IMG/VR virus record: IMGVR_UViG_3300030098_002885
Span: 1 to 59,850 of that record
DNA from: a virus
DNA length: 59,850 bases
Direction: 5' to 3' (one strand)
Below are positions 15,247-25,100 of the stretch, piece after piece. Numbering within the stretch: position 1 is the stretch's first letter; each line of letters opens with the position of its first letter. The notes beneath the pieces were generated by a model that searched no databases, was not told the origin of the DNA, and saw only the letters and a list, made by a program, of their open reading frames with translations. The translations under genes and the position numbers were made by a program.

Positions 15247-18239
15247 TGCCTCGTAAGCTATTTCCTTACGGTAAGTTCCTCGGCTTGGATTCGATTACCA
15301 GCTTCGACAACATGAGCGAGCGTTACCAGCACATATTGAGTAACGCTTATGTAGATTTTAGAGGACAAGTACACAAAGGCCCCGGCTTCACGGGCGCACC
15401 AAACTCCGCAACCTCAGGTGTTAGTGGTGTTGTTGCGGGTGCGGAAGACACACTTTCTTATACCTACAGACCAAGTGGGGCTAGCGTAACAATGCCCTCC
15501 CAAATGGGTACATGGGCAGAGGGTGACGCTAAAGGTAAATTTGCTTACTCCCACTGCACTGTAGTTCACACAAGGAATAACATCCTTCGGGGCTACTTTG
15601 GTGGTGTCTCAAGATGTATCTTTCACCAAACGAATTCTTCGGATTACGATGATATCTACACCTTCATTACATGGGCAGTTAATTATCTATACGGTGGGGC
15701 AAATAATACAATTACTCTCGCCGCTAGTGGACAGAATCACGGACTCCAAAACGGAGAGAAGGTCTATTACCTACCCCTTGGCACAACTTCCAGTGGTGAG
15801 GATCAATTACCGCTGGTGCGGTATCTCAATCTTATTGTCGGTAAAACTTATTATATTTGTAATAGGACTGATGAGACTGTCCAACTGGAAGAGACTCCCA
15901 GCGGTGGAGCTATCAGTAATATTGTTAATGCCTCCTACGACAGCCCGAATGATGCCCATGCTCTAATTCCTTTTGAGCGAAGTAGTATATGGTATGGGGA
16001 GAATGAGGCTAACTTTAATACAGGGACAACGAATAGGTTTAATTATTCTTCTTCTATCCCCGATTTTTATATAGGGGATTCCTCCCGTATCGCTGGGTAT
16101 GAATATCAGTGGGTTGAGTTTCAAGACCTTCGCGGAGATGCTACAGGGAATTCCAAGTCTTGTGGCATAGAGTGGAACTGGGTTACTGCCGCCGCCAATT
16201 CTGCGGCAGAGTCATCCTCTGATACGACAGGGTTCTACCACGGCTGGTCTGATTATACTTCCTCAAAGACGCTTGTTCCTATCAATTACCACCCCCCTGC
16301 TTCTGCTCGCTTCCTTCGTGATACTTATTTCTTTATGCGTGGATGGGACCCCATTATGTATGTTGGGGGAACGGCTGATACATCAACCGGGACCGTCAAC
16401 CGCTGGCGGTATGCCCGTAACAATGTCGAGATGACGTATGTCATTGGGGAAATCTCTGCGGGGGGTGTATGTACGGAGAGTACAACTACCATAGGAAACA
16501 CGATAGCTGATGGACAGAAGTTGACGGTGGGTAATTATCTTGATCGGGATGACTCTGCCACAGGCTTCACGGCTAAAACAGGTCTTGAACCCGACATGGT
16601 TTATACGGTCTCTGACTTTGCCATGAGTGGTGACCAAGCTACGTTCCGTTTAAAAAAGCCAGACGGAAATTACTTTTCTCATGTAGCAAACACTAGTGCC
16701 GCTTACTATGCCTCGGTCACTCTCTTAGGGGAACTTGGAAATTTCCCAAAGGGGGGTTCTGCTGTTGTGATCCAAGACAGACTGGTTGTTGCTGACCTAA
16801 TTGGTACTGGTGTAAATAATTCACGAAGGGACACTGAACTTCACATTAGCGCATTAGGGCGGATTGACGATTGGAGAACTAACACCAGTGGTGGGGATAC
16901 GGCTCTAGCTACGGATGGGGCTGTCATTGATGTTCGTAACCAATTCCAAACCCGCGACAGGATCGTCGGCCTTGGTGTATTAGAAGGGGACAAGCTAGTC
17001 GTCTTTGGGCAGAACGAAATCTTAGTTTATATTACAGACACAGACATCAATAAGTGGATATTGGCTACTGACTTCCGTGTGAACATTGGGTTGTTTGGAC
17101 GTAATACAGTTGTCAACGTAGGACAGGAACTTCTCTTCTGTAGTAAGTATGGCATCCACACTCTTCGCCGTGCAATGTCTGGTTTGACGCTTGAGAGTAA
17201 ACTTCTATCCGCGCAGATAACGCCTTTATTTACGCAACGAGTAGCAGAGTGTCACCCCAATACGAATGTCGGTAAGTATAATGATGAGGACACTTCCGAC
17301 TCCTTTGATGCCTCATTTGGACCCGGCCTACAACTTGGCTCGGTGGCGAATAACCTACCAGCATCCGATGCTTCCTCTCAGACCACCGAGCTAGTTGATG
17401 CAACTAAACTACACGCCAACGGTACACCTATACGCGATGGCTTTGCTAACTGGCCTTTTGCTTACTTAGAACCTCAAGCGTTCTTTGATGCGGATATAGG
17501 AATCTATCATGTGTTCTTTCCCGATCCTTTAGAGCCGCATAAGAAGGCCTCTAGTATCTCTATGACCTACCAACCCAAGCCCACTGGTCAGGCTATCCAT
17601 ATTAGTTTTTCTTCTTCTCCTTCTTCCCATGAAGGTCCAACTTGCGGGTCATATATGCAAGTTATGGCGGATGAGTATCGGTATGACCGTACTAACCCAA
17701 CTAGCGGCGAGGTTGTATCCCAGTGGTACAACAGTGGTGTGGCAAACACTGTCACGGGAGCAAACTATTATGCGCTATATACGGGAACTGATTTAGAGGA
17801 TACCAGCGCAGTCTCCCAGTCTTACTCTGCCTCTGGTTTATTCGGTAAGTTTGGTAAGTCCCAAGGCTTCGATTTTAGGACACCTACCCTCTGGCAAGGC
17901 ACACCAGATACTTATAAATATTACAAAAGATTCGTCTTACGGTGTTGGCAAGACGAAGGAATTACGACCTCCCCCAAAGATTATGAAGCTACGCTTACTT
18001 TAAAATTTTATGATGAAGCTAATAATCTACGGGACACTCGTATAATCACACCCCCTCCAAAAGATAGGGTTGCAACCTACGATGCTGGGACAGGGGATAC
18101 TAATTTTACGGGGGTAAGACCTGTTGAAGTTCCACTAGCTATCAGAGCTAAAGGTCTTAGCGTACAGGCAACTACAGCGGCTGGGGTAGAAGGCCAAGTT
18201 GTGATTACTGATTTTGGCTTAATAGTTGATACAAAGTAA
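15246..18239 (+). CDS. putative tail nozzle protein (tail tubular B-like)
   Basis: 997 residues, almost entirely beta-strand. The centre holds the stretch VGLGVLEGDKLVVFGQNE followed by VNIGLFGRNTVVNVGQELLFCSKYGIHTLRR (about residues 575-650), a propeller-like pattern typical of podovirus nozzle proteins. The start overlaps the adaptor stop (TAATG). It would form the tube tip to which fibres attach. Longer than the roughly 800-residue T7 protein. Confidence 0.6.
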   Translation: MPRKLFPYGKFLGLDSITSFDNMSERYQHILSNAYVDFRGQVHKGPGFTGAPNSATSGVSGVVAGAEDTLSYTYRPSGASVTMPSQMGTWAEGDAKGKFAYSHCTVVHTRNNILRGYFGGVSRCIFHQTNSSDYDDIYTFITWAVNYLYGGANNTITLAASGQNHGLQNGEKVYYLPLGTTSSGEDQLPLVRYLNLIVGKTYYICNRTDETVQLEETPSGGAISNIVNASYDSPNDAHALIPFERSSIWYGENEANFNTGTTNRFNYSSSIPDFYIGDSSRIAGYEYQWVEFQDLRGDATGNSKSCGIEWNWVTAAANSAAESSSDTTGFYHGWSDYTSSKTLVPINYHPPASARFLRDTYFFMRGWDPIMYVGGTADTSTGTVNRWRYARNNVEMTYVIGEISAGGVCTESTTTIGNTIADGQKLTVGNYLDRDDSATGFTAKTGLEPDMVYTVSDFAMSGDQATFRLKKPDGNYFSHVANTSAAYYASVTLLGELGNFPKGGSAVVIQDRLVVADLIGTGVNNSRRDTELHISALGRIDDWRTNTSGGDTALATDGAVIDVRNQFQTRDRIVGLGVLEGDKLVVFGQNEILVYITDTDINKWILATDFRVNIGLFGRNTVVNVGQELLFCSKYGIHTLRRAMSGLTLESKLLSAQITPLFTQRVAECHPNTNVGKYNDEDTSDSFDASFGPGLQLGSVANNLPASDASSQTTELVDATKLHANGTPIRDGFANWPFAYLEPQAFFDADIGIYHVFFPDPLEPHKKASSISMTYQPKPTGQAIHISFSSSPSSHEGPTCGSYMQVMADEYRYDRTNPTSGEVVSQWYNSGVANTVTGANYYALYTGTDLEDTSAVSQSYSASGLFGKFGKSQGFDFRTPTLWQGTPDTYKYYKRFVLRCWQDEGITTSPKDYEATLTLKFYDEANNLRDTRIITPPPKDRVATYDAGTGDTNFTGVRPVEVPLAIRAKGLSVQATTAAGVEGQVVITDFGLIVDTK

Positions 18240-18323
18240 GAAAAACCTTATACTACTTCATACTTAATGTATTCTACGAGGCAACTGTCAGACGAGAATA
18301 TCTAAACTTGATTGGATATTTGA

Positions 18324-18839
18324 ATGTTGCCGTTAGAGAAATACGACTCTCCAGATAAGTTTATTCCTTTAACCCCCACCGAAGTTACTTGTGGGTGCGG
18401 TAAGAACCCAAGGTCTGACAGCTTGGCTTATAAACGTGACATGTATGATATAGTTTCTCTTATGTCTGCCTGTCCTCACTATGGAGGGTGGCCTCTTCGC
18501 TCTATTAAAAGAGTGATTGCTCCTGCTGTTCTTCTCAACCAATACAAAATCTTTCGGTATGCTAAGAAGCCTGTCGGGTTTGTGACTTGGGCATTTTTCG
18601 ATGAGGAAGCGCATAACTCCTTTGTCCATAACTTCCGACTACTCCGACCATCCGATTTCCACTCAGGTAACAGACTGTGGATTATGGATGTTTGCACCCG
18701 TGCCGATGCGCCTAAAGGTTTGCCTCGGAAGATGATCCGCTACCTTCGTGAGCGGTTTGCTGATAGGGTTTATCAGGGCGGGGCCTTCTGGAAGAAAGAT
18801 AACAAATCCCACAAAGGTGTGAGGTCTGCTTATGTTTGA
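18324..18839 (+). CDS. HlyC-like toxin-activating lysine acyltransferase
   Basis: 171 residues matching the layout of RTX toxin-activating acyltransferases (HlyC, ApxC). Seen in order: CPHYGGWPL with the catalytic His52; IAPAVLLNQYKIFRYAKKP; VGFVTWAFFDEE, equal to the conserved SWA strand; a Ser-Gly-Asn-Arg-Leu-Trp block ending WIMD with catalytic Asp122. The His-to-Asp distance is 70 residues against 69 in HlyC. HlyC moves a fatty acyl group from acyl carrier protein to internal lysines of a pore-forming protoxin. Here no toxin is present and the gene lies between the tail nozzle and three internal virion proteins, so a virion protein is the likely substrate (inference). It overlaps the next start by 8 bases. 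Confidence 0.8.
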   Translation: MLPLEKYDSPDKFIPLTPTEVTCGCGKNPRSDSLAYKRDMYDIVSLMSACPHYGGWPLRSIKRVIAPAVLLNQYKIFRYAKKPVGFVTWAFFDEEAHNSFVHNFRLLRPSDFHSGNRLWIMDVCTRADAPKGLPRKMIRYLRERFADRVYQGGAFWKKDNKSHKGVRSAYV

Positions 18840-19986
18840 CTGGCGTAGACCGATGTGGACGGACAATCCACTTCAGAAGCCGTGGGAAGAGTTAGGCTTT
18901 AATGAGTACGAGGCTAGACACTGTTGCTTTGGGTCTGACGGTGGTGAAGATGGTGGGGCTGATGACCAAGACGGTGGCCTCACTGCTGAAGATACTTCTG
19001 GTTCAGTTACAGGTACAGATGCAAGTACCGAAGCTGATGGTCAGGAGATGGATGACTTCGATGCTTATGGAGAAGCCTACACTGACGAACACTCAGCCTC
19101 TATGGGTAACGAGAGTGCGACTGAAGGAGAACAAGGCGAGGAAGCTGGTCTAACTAGTGTCTGGGACCCCGAGACAGGTAAAGAGTACGGACAACAACGC
19201 AGTGAAGGTTTCTGGGGAGGTATGGAAGTTACAGACCCCACAAAGAGTAGCTGGGGCGGTAAGGTTCTTGACGCTTTTCTGAGTATCTTTAAGACTATCC
19301 TTGTAACCAAAGTTCCAGCCCTAGCTATCCCTATAGGGTTGTATAACATATCTAAAGCTAAGACTGTGGGAGAGGCTATACCTAGTATCATTGGTATGGG
19401 AACGATGCTTCCCGGAAATGTGGGTAAGGCGTTCTCCAACGTAAGCGCGGTCTTAGGTGCGGCATCAGCGGCTAAGAAGGGAGCCGACTTTGTTACAGGC
19501 GATTTATTAGATAAGCCTGACCTTATGGAACCTGTAAATCAAATGATGGCTGGTGTTAATCGAAACCTAGGGCTGAATACCCCGAACCCTGCTCATATGA
19601 ATATTTGGGGAGAACTCGGTATTAGAGGTCCTAACGATGGTAGTGGTCAGGCCCCTCCTCCTTCCTCTAGTGGTGGTACTTCTACAACAGGGGCCAGTGA
19701 TCCCTTTGGAGGAAACTACGGGTCAGGTGATGACTCTCCCGACCCAGAACCGATAAAGAGAATTTTGGCAGAAAACGTACCAACACGGACATCAACTCCG
19801 TTGATGACGAGTTCAGTCTCGGAGACCATGCCCTTGAGTATGACCTCCTTCGGTGATCCTGAGGGCAAGAGACTTCCGTATGGTATGACTAGCCCCTTCT
19901 CAGGGGTGACTGATAGTTTGGACGGAGCCTCTATTGGCTCCTTATATGGGTCCCCTAGAGCGGGACGAATGAGAGCGGCGGCATAG
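18832..19986 (+). CDS. putative internal virion protein with acidic N-terminus and hydrophobic centre
   Basis: 384 residues. Residues 35-120 are very rich in Asp, Glu and Gly. A hydrophobic stretch at about 145-170 (LDAFLSIFKTILVTKVPALAIPIGLY) and a second, Gly/Ala-rich one at about 180-220 could enter membranes. The tail is Ser/Pro/Gly-rich. Translationally coupled to the acyltransferase upstream. The build suits an ejected protein that inserts in the host envelope, and it is the nearest candidate for acylation. No family recognised. Confidence 0.55.
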   Translation: MFDWRRPMWTDNPLQKPWEELGFNEYEARHCCFGSDGGEDGGADDQDGGLTAEDTSGSVTGTDASTEADGQEMDDFDAYGEAYTDEHSASMGNESATEGEQGEEAGLTSVWDPETGKEYGQQRSEGFWGGMEVTDPTKSSWGGKVLDAFLSIFKTILVTKVPALAIPIGLYNISKAKTVGEAIPSIIGMGTMLPGNVGKAFSNVSAVLGAASAAKKGADFVTGDLLDKPDLMEPVNQMMAGVNRNLGLNTPNPAHMNIWGELGIRGPNDGSGQAPPPSSSGGTSTTGASDPFGGNYGSGDDSPDPEPIKRILAENVPTRTSTPLMTSSVSETMPLSMTSFGDPEGKRLPYGMTSPFSGVTDSLDGASIGSLYGSPRAGRMRAAA

Positions 19987-19993
19987 GTGCATC

Positions 19994-21457
19994 ATGGGTG
20001 TTTTTGATAAAGTAACTGATTTCTTTAGTAAGCCAGCAGTCCGTATAGGCTTGGGCGTAGCTTCTGCGGCTGGCGGGGCTGGCCTCTTCGATAGCTTTGA
20101 CAATAGCGATGAAGGGGGAACGGATTGGTCTAATGTTCTTACCACAGGGGCAGGGATAGGCAATCTAGTTAGTGCGGCCTCTGCCAGAGATGCTTGGTCT
20201 ATTCCTCAAGCGGCTTTAGGTGGTTATGGAGTTCTTCAGAAGAACAAGATCGGTGGTATAGGAAACTTCGGAACTTTCGGACAAAGCTACGATAGAGTTA
20301 TGAAAGCACCTCCGGGATTTGGTTCTGGCGTAAGCGCATTTTTTGGGGGTCAACAGCCCGGTCAAACTGCCATCTCAGCACCTATCAGCCTTGTAAAACC
20401 ACGTCCTCAAGTGGATGCTAACACCACAACTTCACAAGGGGACGGTGTACCGATCATTCAGAGTGAGGAGGATCGGTATGCCGCACCCCTTCTTACTACT
20501 ACTTCTTCTTCTACGACGGGCGGCGAGCAAGTTAATCGTAGTAGTTTAGAACAAAGAAAAGCGGCTTTTCGTGCGAATACCGTGGCGAAGCCATCGGGTA
20601 TGTTGCACGATGGGACAACTCACAACAGTGATGGTTTTATGAATCCGCTGAGAGACCAGAGGAACAACTTATCTGGTGGTGAGGGAACCCCACGCCTTGG
20701 GGGAGGCCATGATATTGATACACTATCATCACCTGAGTCTCCTTGGATATCAGGTCTACAGCCCGGAGACTTGAGGCAGGGGATTAACACCAACCTTCAA
20801 GCAGACTCCCTCGGTCCTGCCCTTAATAATAGTATCGAACAAAGAGTCAGTGCCGTTCCTTCTGCACATCTAGGGCAATCAGCGGCTCAACGTATCGCGG
20901 GACAGGTAGCGGAAAACACACAGAAGGCGGCATCTAAAGACTTTAAAGGCTTTATGAATAATGTGTTCCAGAAAGCTATGGATAAACCTCTAGCTACTTT
21001 AGCTATAGCTAACGCTATTATGACTTCTTTTACGGATACCCGTGACGAAGATGCCGCTTCTGCATACGCAACGGAGATGGCTTATTATCGTCAACGACTA
21101 GACCCATCTTCTGGATTCGCCCAAGAATGGCAGGGTGCTTATATCCAAGATAAAGAGGATGAACTTGATAAACATTTCGCTAAAGCGGAAGCCGATTTTA
21201 CGGCAACCATGGCTCGTAGAGGTATGAACGACACTACTGTCGCCGCTTCTGGTAGAGCTTCCCTTGCCAAAGCGAAAGCTAAACTTAAAGCGAATATTAA
21301 GTCTGATGCTTATCAAGCCTATGCCAACTACCAAAGAAGCCTGATGCAAGCAGAGGCTTACGCTGGTAAGAACGCTCTCGCGGCGGCTAACGTAGCTCAA
21401 GGTTCTGGGTCTAACTTCCAAAATGCGGCGGCGGCGGCTGTTAAATCTATAGTTTAA
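19994..21457 (+). CDS. putative internal virion / ejection protein
   Basis: 487 residues. The N-terminus has a glycine-zipper segment (IGLGVASAAGGAGLF, about 18-32). The middle is Thr/Ser/Pro-rich and disordered. The C-terminal 150 residues form long Ala-rich helices (FAKAEADFTATMARRG onward) ending in an Ala-rich tail. This resembles small T7-type core proteins that assemble a channel across the outer membrane. Position just before the giant protein supports the call. Confidence 0.55.
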   Translation: MGVFDKVTDFFSKPAVRIGLGVASAAGGAGLFDSFDNSDEGGTDWSNVLTTGAGIGNLVSAASARDAWSIPQAALGGYGVLQKNKIGGIGNFGTFGQSYDRVMKAPPGFGSGVSAFFGGQQPGQTAISAPISLVKPRPQVDANTTTSQGDGVPIIQSEEDRYAAPLLTTTSSSTTGGEQVNRSSLEQRKAAFRANTVAKPSGMLHDGTTHNSDGFMNPLRDQRNNLSGGEGTPRLGGGHDIDTLSSPESPWISGLQPGDLRQGINTNLQADSLGPALNNSIEQRVSAVPSAHLGQSAAQRIAGQVAENTQKAASKDFKGFMNNVFQKAMDKPLATLAIANAIMTSFTDTRDEDAASAYATEMAYYRQRLDPSSGFAQEWQGAYIQDKEDELDKHFAKAEADFTATMARRGMNDTTVAASGRASLAKAKAKLKANIKSDAYQAYANYQRSLMQAEAYAGKNALAAANVAQGSGSNFQNAAAAAVKSIV

Positions 21458-21467
21458 GGAGGGCGGT

Positions 21468-22172
21468 ATGCCTGAGTGGACAACGGTAGTAGATAGGTTA
21501 GGCACTCTTGCAGGGGGGATGCAACATGCCCTTAATGCCAAAGAGAAAGCTGAAGCCGCAACTCGTTATGATAGGTGGCATGACTTAGAGAAGTTAAATG
21601 CTAAGTACGCTCTAGCTAATGCTATACAGGGAGGTCAGAATTACAGAGCGGAATTACAGGCTCTGTCGAAAGCCCAGCCTAAACCTATTACTTGGTCCGA
21701 AGATTCAAAGATTACTGATGCAGTCAGTGAGGCAGTGACTACGGCTTTTACCCATCCTTTAGGGGATGGAAATGCTTCCGACCTCTTCTCTGGTGATGAA
21801 CTTACTTCAGACGCTCAACCTTTGTATGCCGAGCTTTCTGGAATGGCAGAAGAAGCCTTACGTTCTCGTCCTGATATTCTTAAAGACCCTAGTAAAGTAA
21901 AGGCTTTCCTTAATCAGTGGATGCAAGATTACGCTCCTATTGTGACTGATGATGCTCGTCCATGGTATCGGGGGTGGTTTGGTGACCAGCCTAGTTACAC
22001 TTTCGGTGGTTCTGTGGGTGCAGAGATCAATAGGATTAGACAGAGCCTTCAGCGTATTACGTCCCCTTCGCAAAGACGTAAGGCTCTGCAAAAGGTTCAA
22101 CAAGATTTAGCTAAGAAGTATCCTCCTCAGACAGCAAGAATCCTATTCCAGCGAATATCAGGCGGCATGTAA
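21468..22172 (+). CDS. putative internal virion protein, helical
   Basis: 234 residues, mainly helical, with no membrane segment. GGAGGGCGGT precedes the ATG and the stop overlaps the giant protein start (TAATG). The C-terminus has a repeated basic/Gln helix (RRKALQKVQQDLAKKYPP). By position it is part of the internal core that is injected with the genome. Family unknown. Confidence 0.5.
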   Translation: MPEWTTVVDRLGTLAGGMQHALNAKEKAEAATRYDRWHDLEKLNAKYALANAIQGGQNYRAELQALSKAQPKPITWSEDSKITDAVSEAVTTAFTHPLGDGNASDLFSGDELTSDAQPLYAELSGMAEEALRSRPDILKDPSKVKAFLNQWMQDYAPIVTDDARPWYRGWFGDQPSYTFGGSVGAEINRIRQSLQRITSPSQRRKALQKVQQDLAKKYPPQTARILFQRISGGM

Positions 22173-25100
22173 TGGCTGACAATACGGACGACCTCTTTAC
22201 CAACCCGACAACACGGGCGGCTTCAGATCGGCTTGAAGCCTCTAAGAAGCAACTAGAGGGGATGTACCCCGCTGGTAAGGCACAGGCTTTCTTGGATGCT
22301 ACCCGTCCTAAGACAGGACCTTTTGGGCAAATTAAAGGGTCTGGTATGGCGGATGGTCTTGCTGAGATTGCCAGCGGGTTCCCAGATTATGCACCTCTTG
22401 CCGGGGAGAAGGGAACCACAGGAACCGTCCAAGGCCCTGATGATATTCAAGATGGTGATTTTTCTGATTCTTTTGCTCGCGCCCACAGCAATGCTTGGAA
22501 AGATGTTGGTATAGGCTTAACGGCTGTCCAAGGAAACGAAGACGATCTTATGGTATCTCTAGAGCAGAAGTACCAGCGGAGGGCAAATGGTCTAGATGTA
22601 GACCCAGAACTCTGGACAGCAGAAGCGAAGACATGGTCAGAAGGGGCTAAACAATTCTTCACAGGGAAACACCGTTTCTTTGATCGTGATTACTGGGGGA
22701 ATTTTGCTGGTGGGCAACTACCTATGCTGGAAAGCATGGCAGTCGGCACAGGGGTAGGGGCCAAAACAGGGGCTATGTACACTGCTTGGGCAGGGCCTAA
22801 AGCATTGATTGGTGCAGGGGGAGGAGCCTTAGTTGGTGCGGCTGGAGGAAGTGGCGCACATGTATATTTACAGACTCTTGGTGGGACACTCACTGATGCA
22901 TACTTTATGTATCGTCAGAAAGGGTTCGGAGGACGAGAGGCATACGAGAAAGCTAGAGAAGTTGCGGATGTGGATGCCGCTAAGTCTGGCGCGATAGCCT
23001 CTTTAGCTGTCTTCGTTGCTCCTCTACGTCTAGCTAGTGGTGCGACAGCAACAGCAGGACGAGCCACTGTTAGTGGGATTAGTCGCGCTGTCCCTAGAGT
23101 TATATGGTCTGCCCCCGCTGGAGAAGCTGTAAAGACAACTATTAAGAAGCAGTTACTTCAACAGACTCTAATCGTGCAACCATCCTTAGAGTTAGTGGAT
23201 ACGGTCACCTCTAATGTTATAGCAAAAAATTCTTATGACCCTGCCAGAGTTCTTCATCAAGGCTCCGTTGATGCCGTTGTAGGCTCTATCCTCTTTGACA
23301 TCCCCACTACAGGGGGTGGGATGATGTTCCAGAGGTACAAACGGAGACAGGCTTTAGGCCCTAACGAGGACGGAACTCCCGGAACTGACGGCGAAAATAC
23401 TTTTGTGTATGCCCCTGCGTTTGATCCAGAACCTGATCAATCCGCTCCTCTCGTCCCTGCTCCCCTTCAGTTGGAGGGGCCAAGATTCCAAGTCATGCCA
23501 CAACCTGACGGCACATTTGTGGTCAGAGATAGGAACGAGTCTCAGGTCTATGAGACAGGAACTTTCTTGGCTCCTGAGACCAAAGACCAACTTCAGTCTG
23601 GGCTAGACCAACTCGTTCAACAACTACAACAACTAGAACAACGAGCTAATATAGCCGAAGGCCAAGGCCGTCCTGATGCGGCTATAGCGAAAATCTACGA
23701 AAAGATACGAGAAGTTGAAGCTCAGATAGAGGCTCAACAAGCCTTAGTAGACGGTAAACCTACTCCGTCAAACGAGGAAACGGCTGTTGACCTATCCATG
23801 GTTTTCGATAATGAGGCTGATGCTCAAGCTGAAGCGGAAGCTCGTAACCAACATGCGGCTAGTGAGTGGGCTAGCCCATGGTTCCCTGAGAATAAAACCA
23901 GTCGGGCTAGTTTTGTCCAAGAACAGATTGAACGTCTAGCCGCCAAAGATGCAGAACTTCGTCAGACAGAGCCTGAGTACACAGGCGATGTGAAGTTTGA
24001 TAACGCTATTAACTTCCTTCAGTGGTTGGGGGAAGCAGACGCTATTATAGATCGGATCAATGCTCTCCCCATACAAGAACGAAACTCCCAGAAGAACCAA
24101 GCATTGTATGCGGATGCTAAAGAACGCCTGTGGTTACTGAAAAGTCTGATGGACCCAGTGCGGATTGCTACTCGTCCTAACAAGATTTTCACCTCTAAAG
24201 GAATAACGTATCGGGTCTGGCTAGATCGTAATGGAGAAGCCTTCCAGCCGAAACCGGGGAACCCCAACTGGATTAGGGTGTACGATCAGACTAACAAAGC
24301 GAAGGGGTATCGTGATGTATCAGTAGCTTCTGGGGAGTTGGAGGATATCTCTGTCCCGTTACCTACTAATATGTTGTTGAATGACCCCGATCATCTGAAA
24401 CGTATCTATGAAGTTAAGCGTAGGTTTGATGAGACCTTACAGCTTCCTCCCTCAGAGTTGAGACTGACTGATCAATCGGACCCCCGTGCGCCTGATGCTA
24501 GTGTTATCCAGACAGATGTAGATCAGCAAAAGGCAGACTTTGATGCCGCCAATGAACTAGCGGAACAACAGAAAGCTGAGAGGGAAGCCAAAGAGGAAGC
24601 TGATAACGAATCTGAAGCACGTTTTCTTGAGCGGAGTAAAGAGGTTTTAGAACGCAAAGGGGCAGAGGCCGAGGCAGTAAGCCCTGATGTAGGAGAAGCG
24701 GCGGCTCTTTCTCAAGCCTCAAGACCTTTTGCCGTACCAGCGGCAGGACCCGACACTATTCTGGTAGGTACTGGGGATGTTAGAACTATTCCCATATCAC
24801 AGGGTGCAGTCCGTAATGACTGGGAAGTGGAGGAAGCTGAAGCTGAAGCTGAAGACGCTCCAGCCCCGGAAGCTGTCGTAGACATAGACACAGACGTAGA
24901 CACAGACACACAGACAGCCGCTGTAAAAGCAGACGTTCCTTTAGAACTCTTGGAGTCTATGGATGCGGAAGAACTCGCCCAAGCAGACGCGGAATCTGCG
25001 GCCCGAAAAGAAGTAGAGCGCATAGAAGCGTTTGCCAAAGAGCATGATTTGGAAAGCGTCTATGATATGGCTAGAGAGAACGCCAATCAGACCTCAACAG

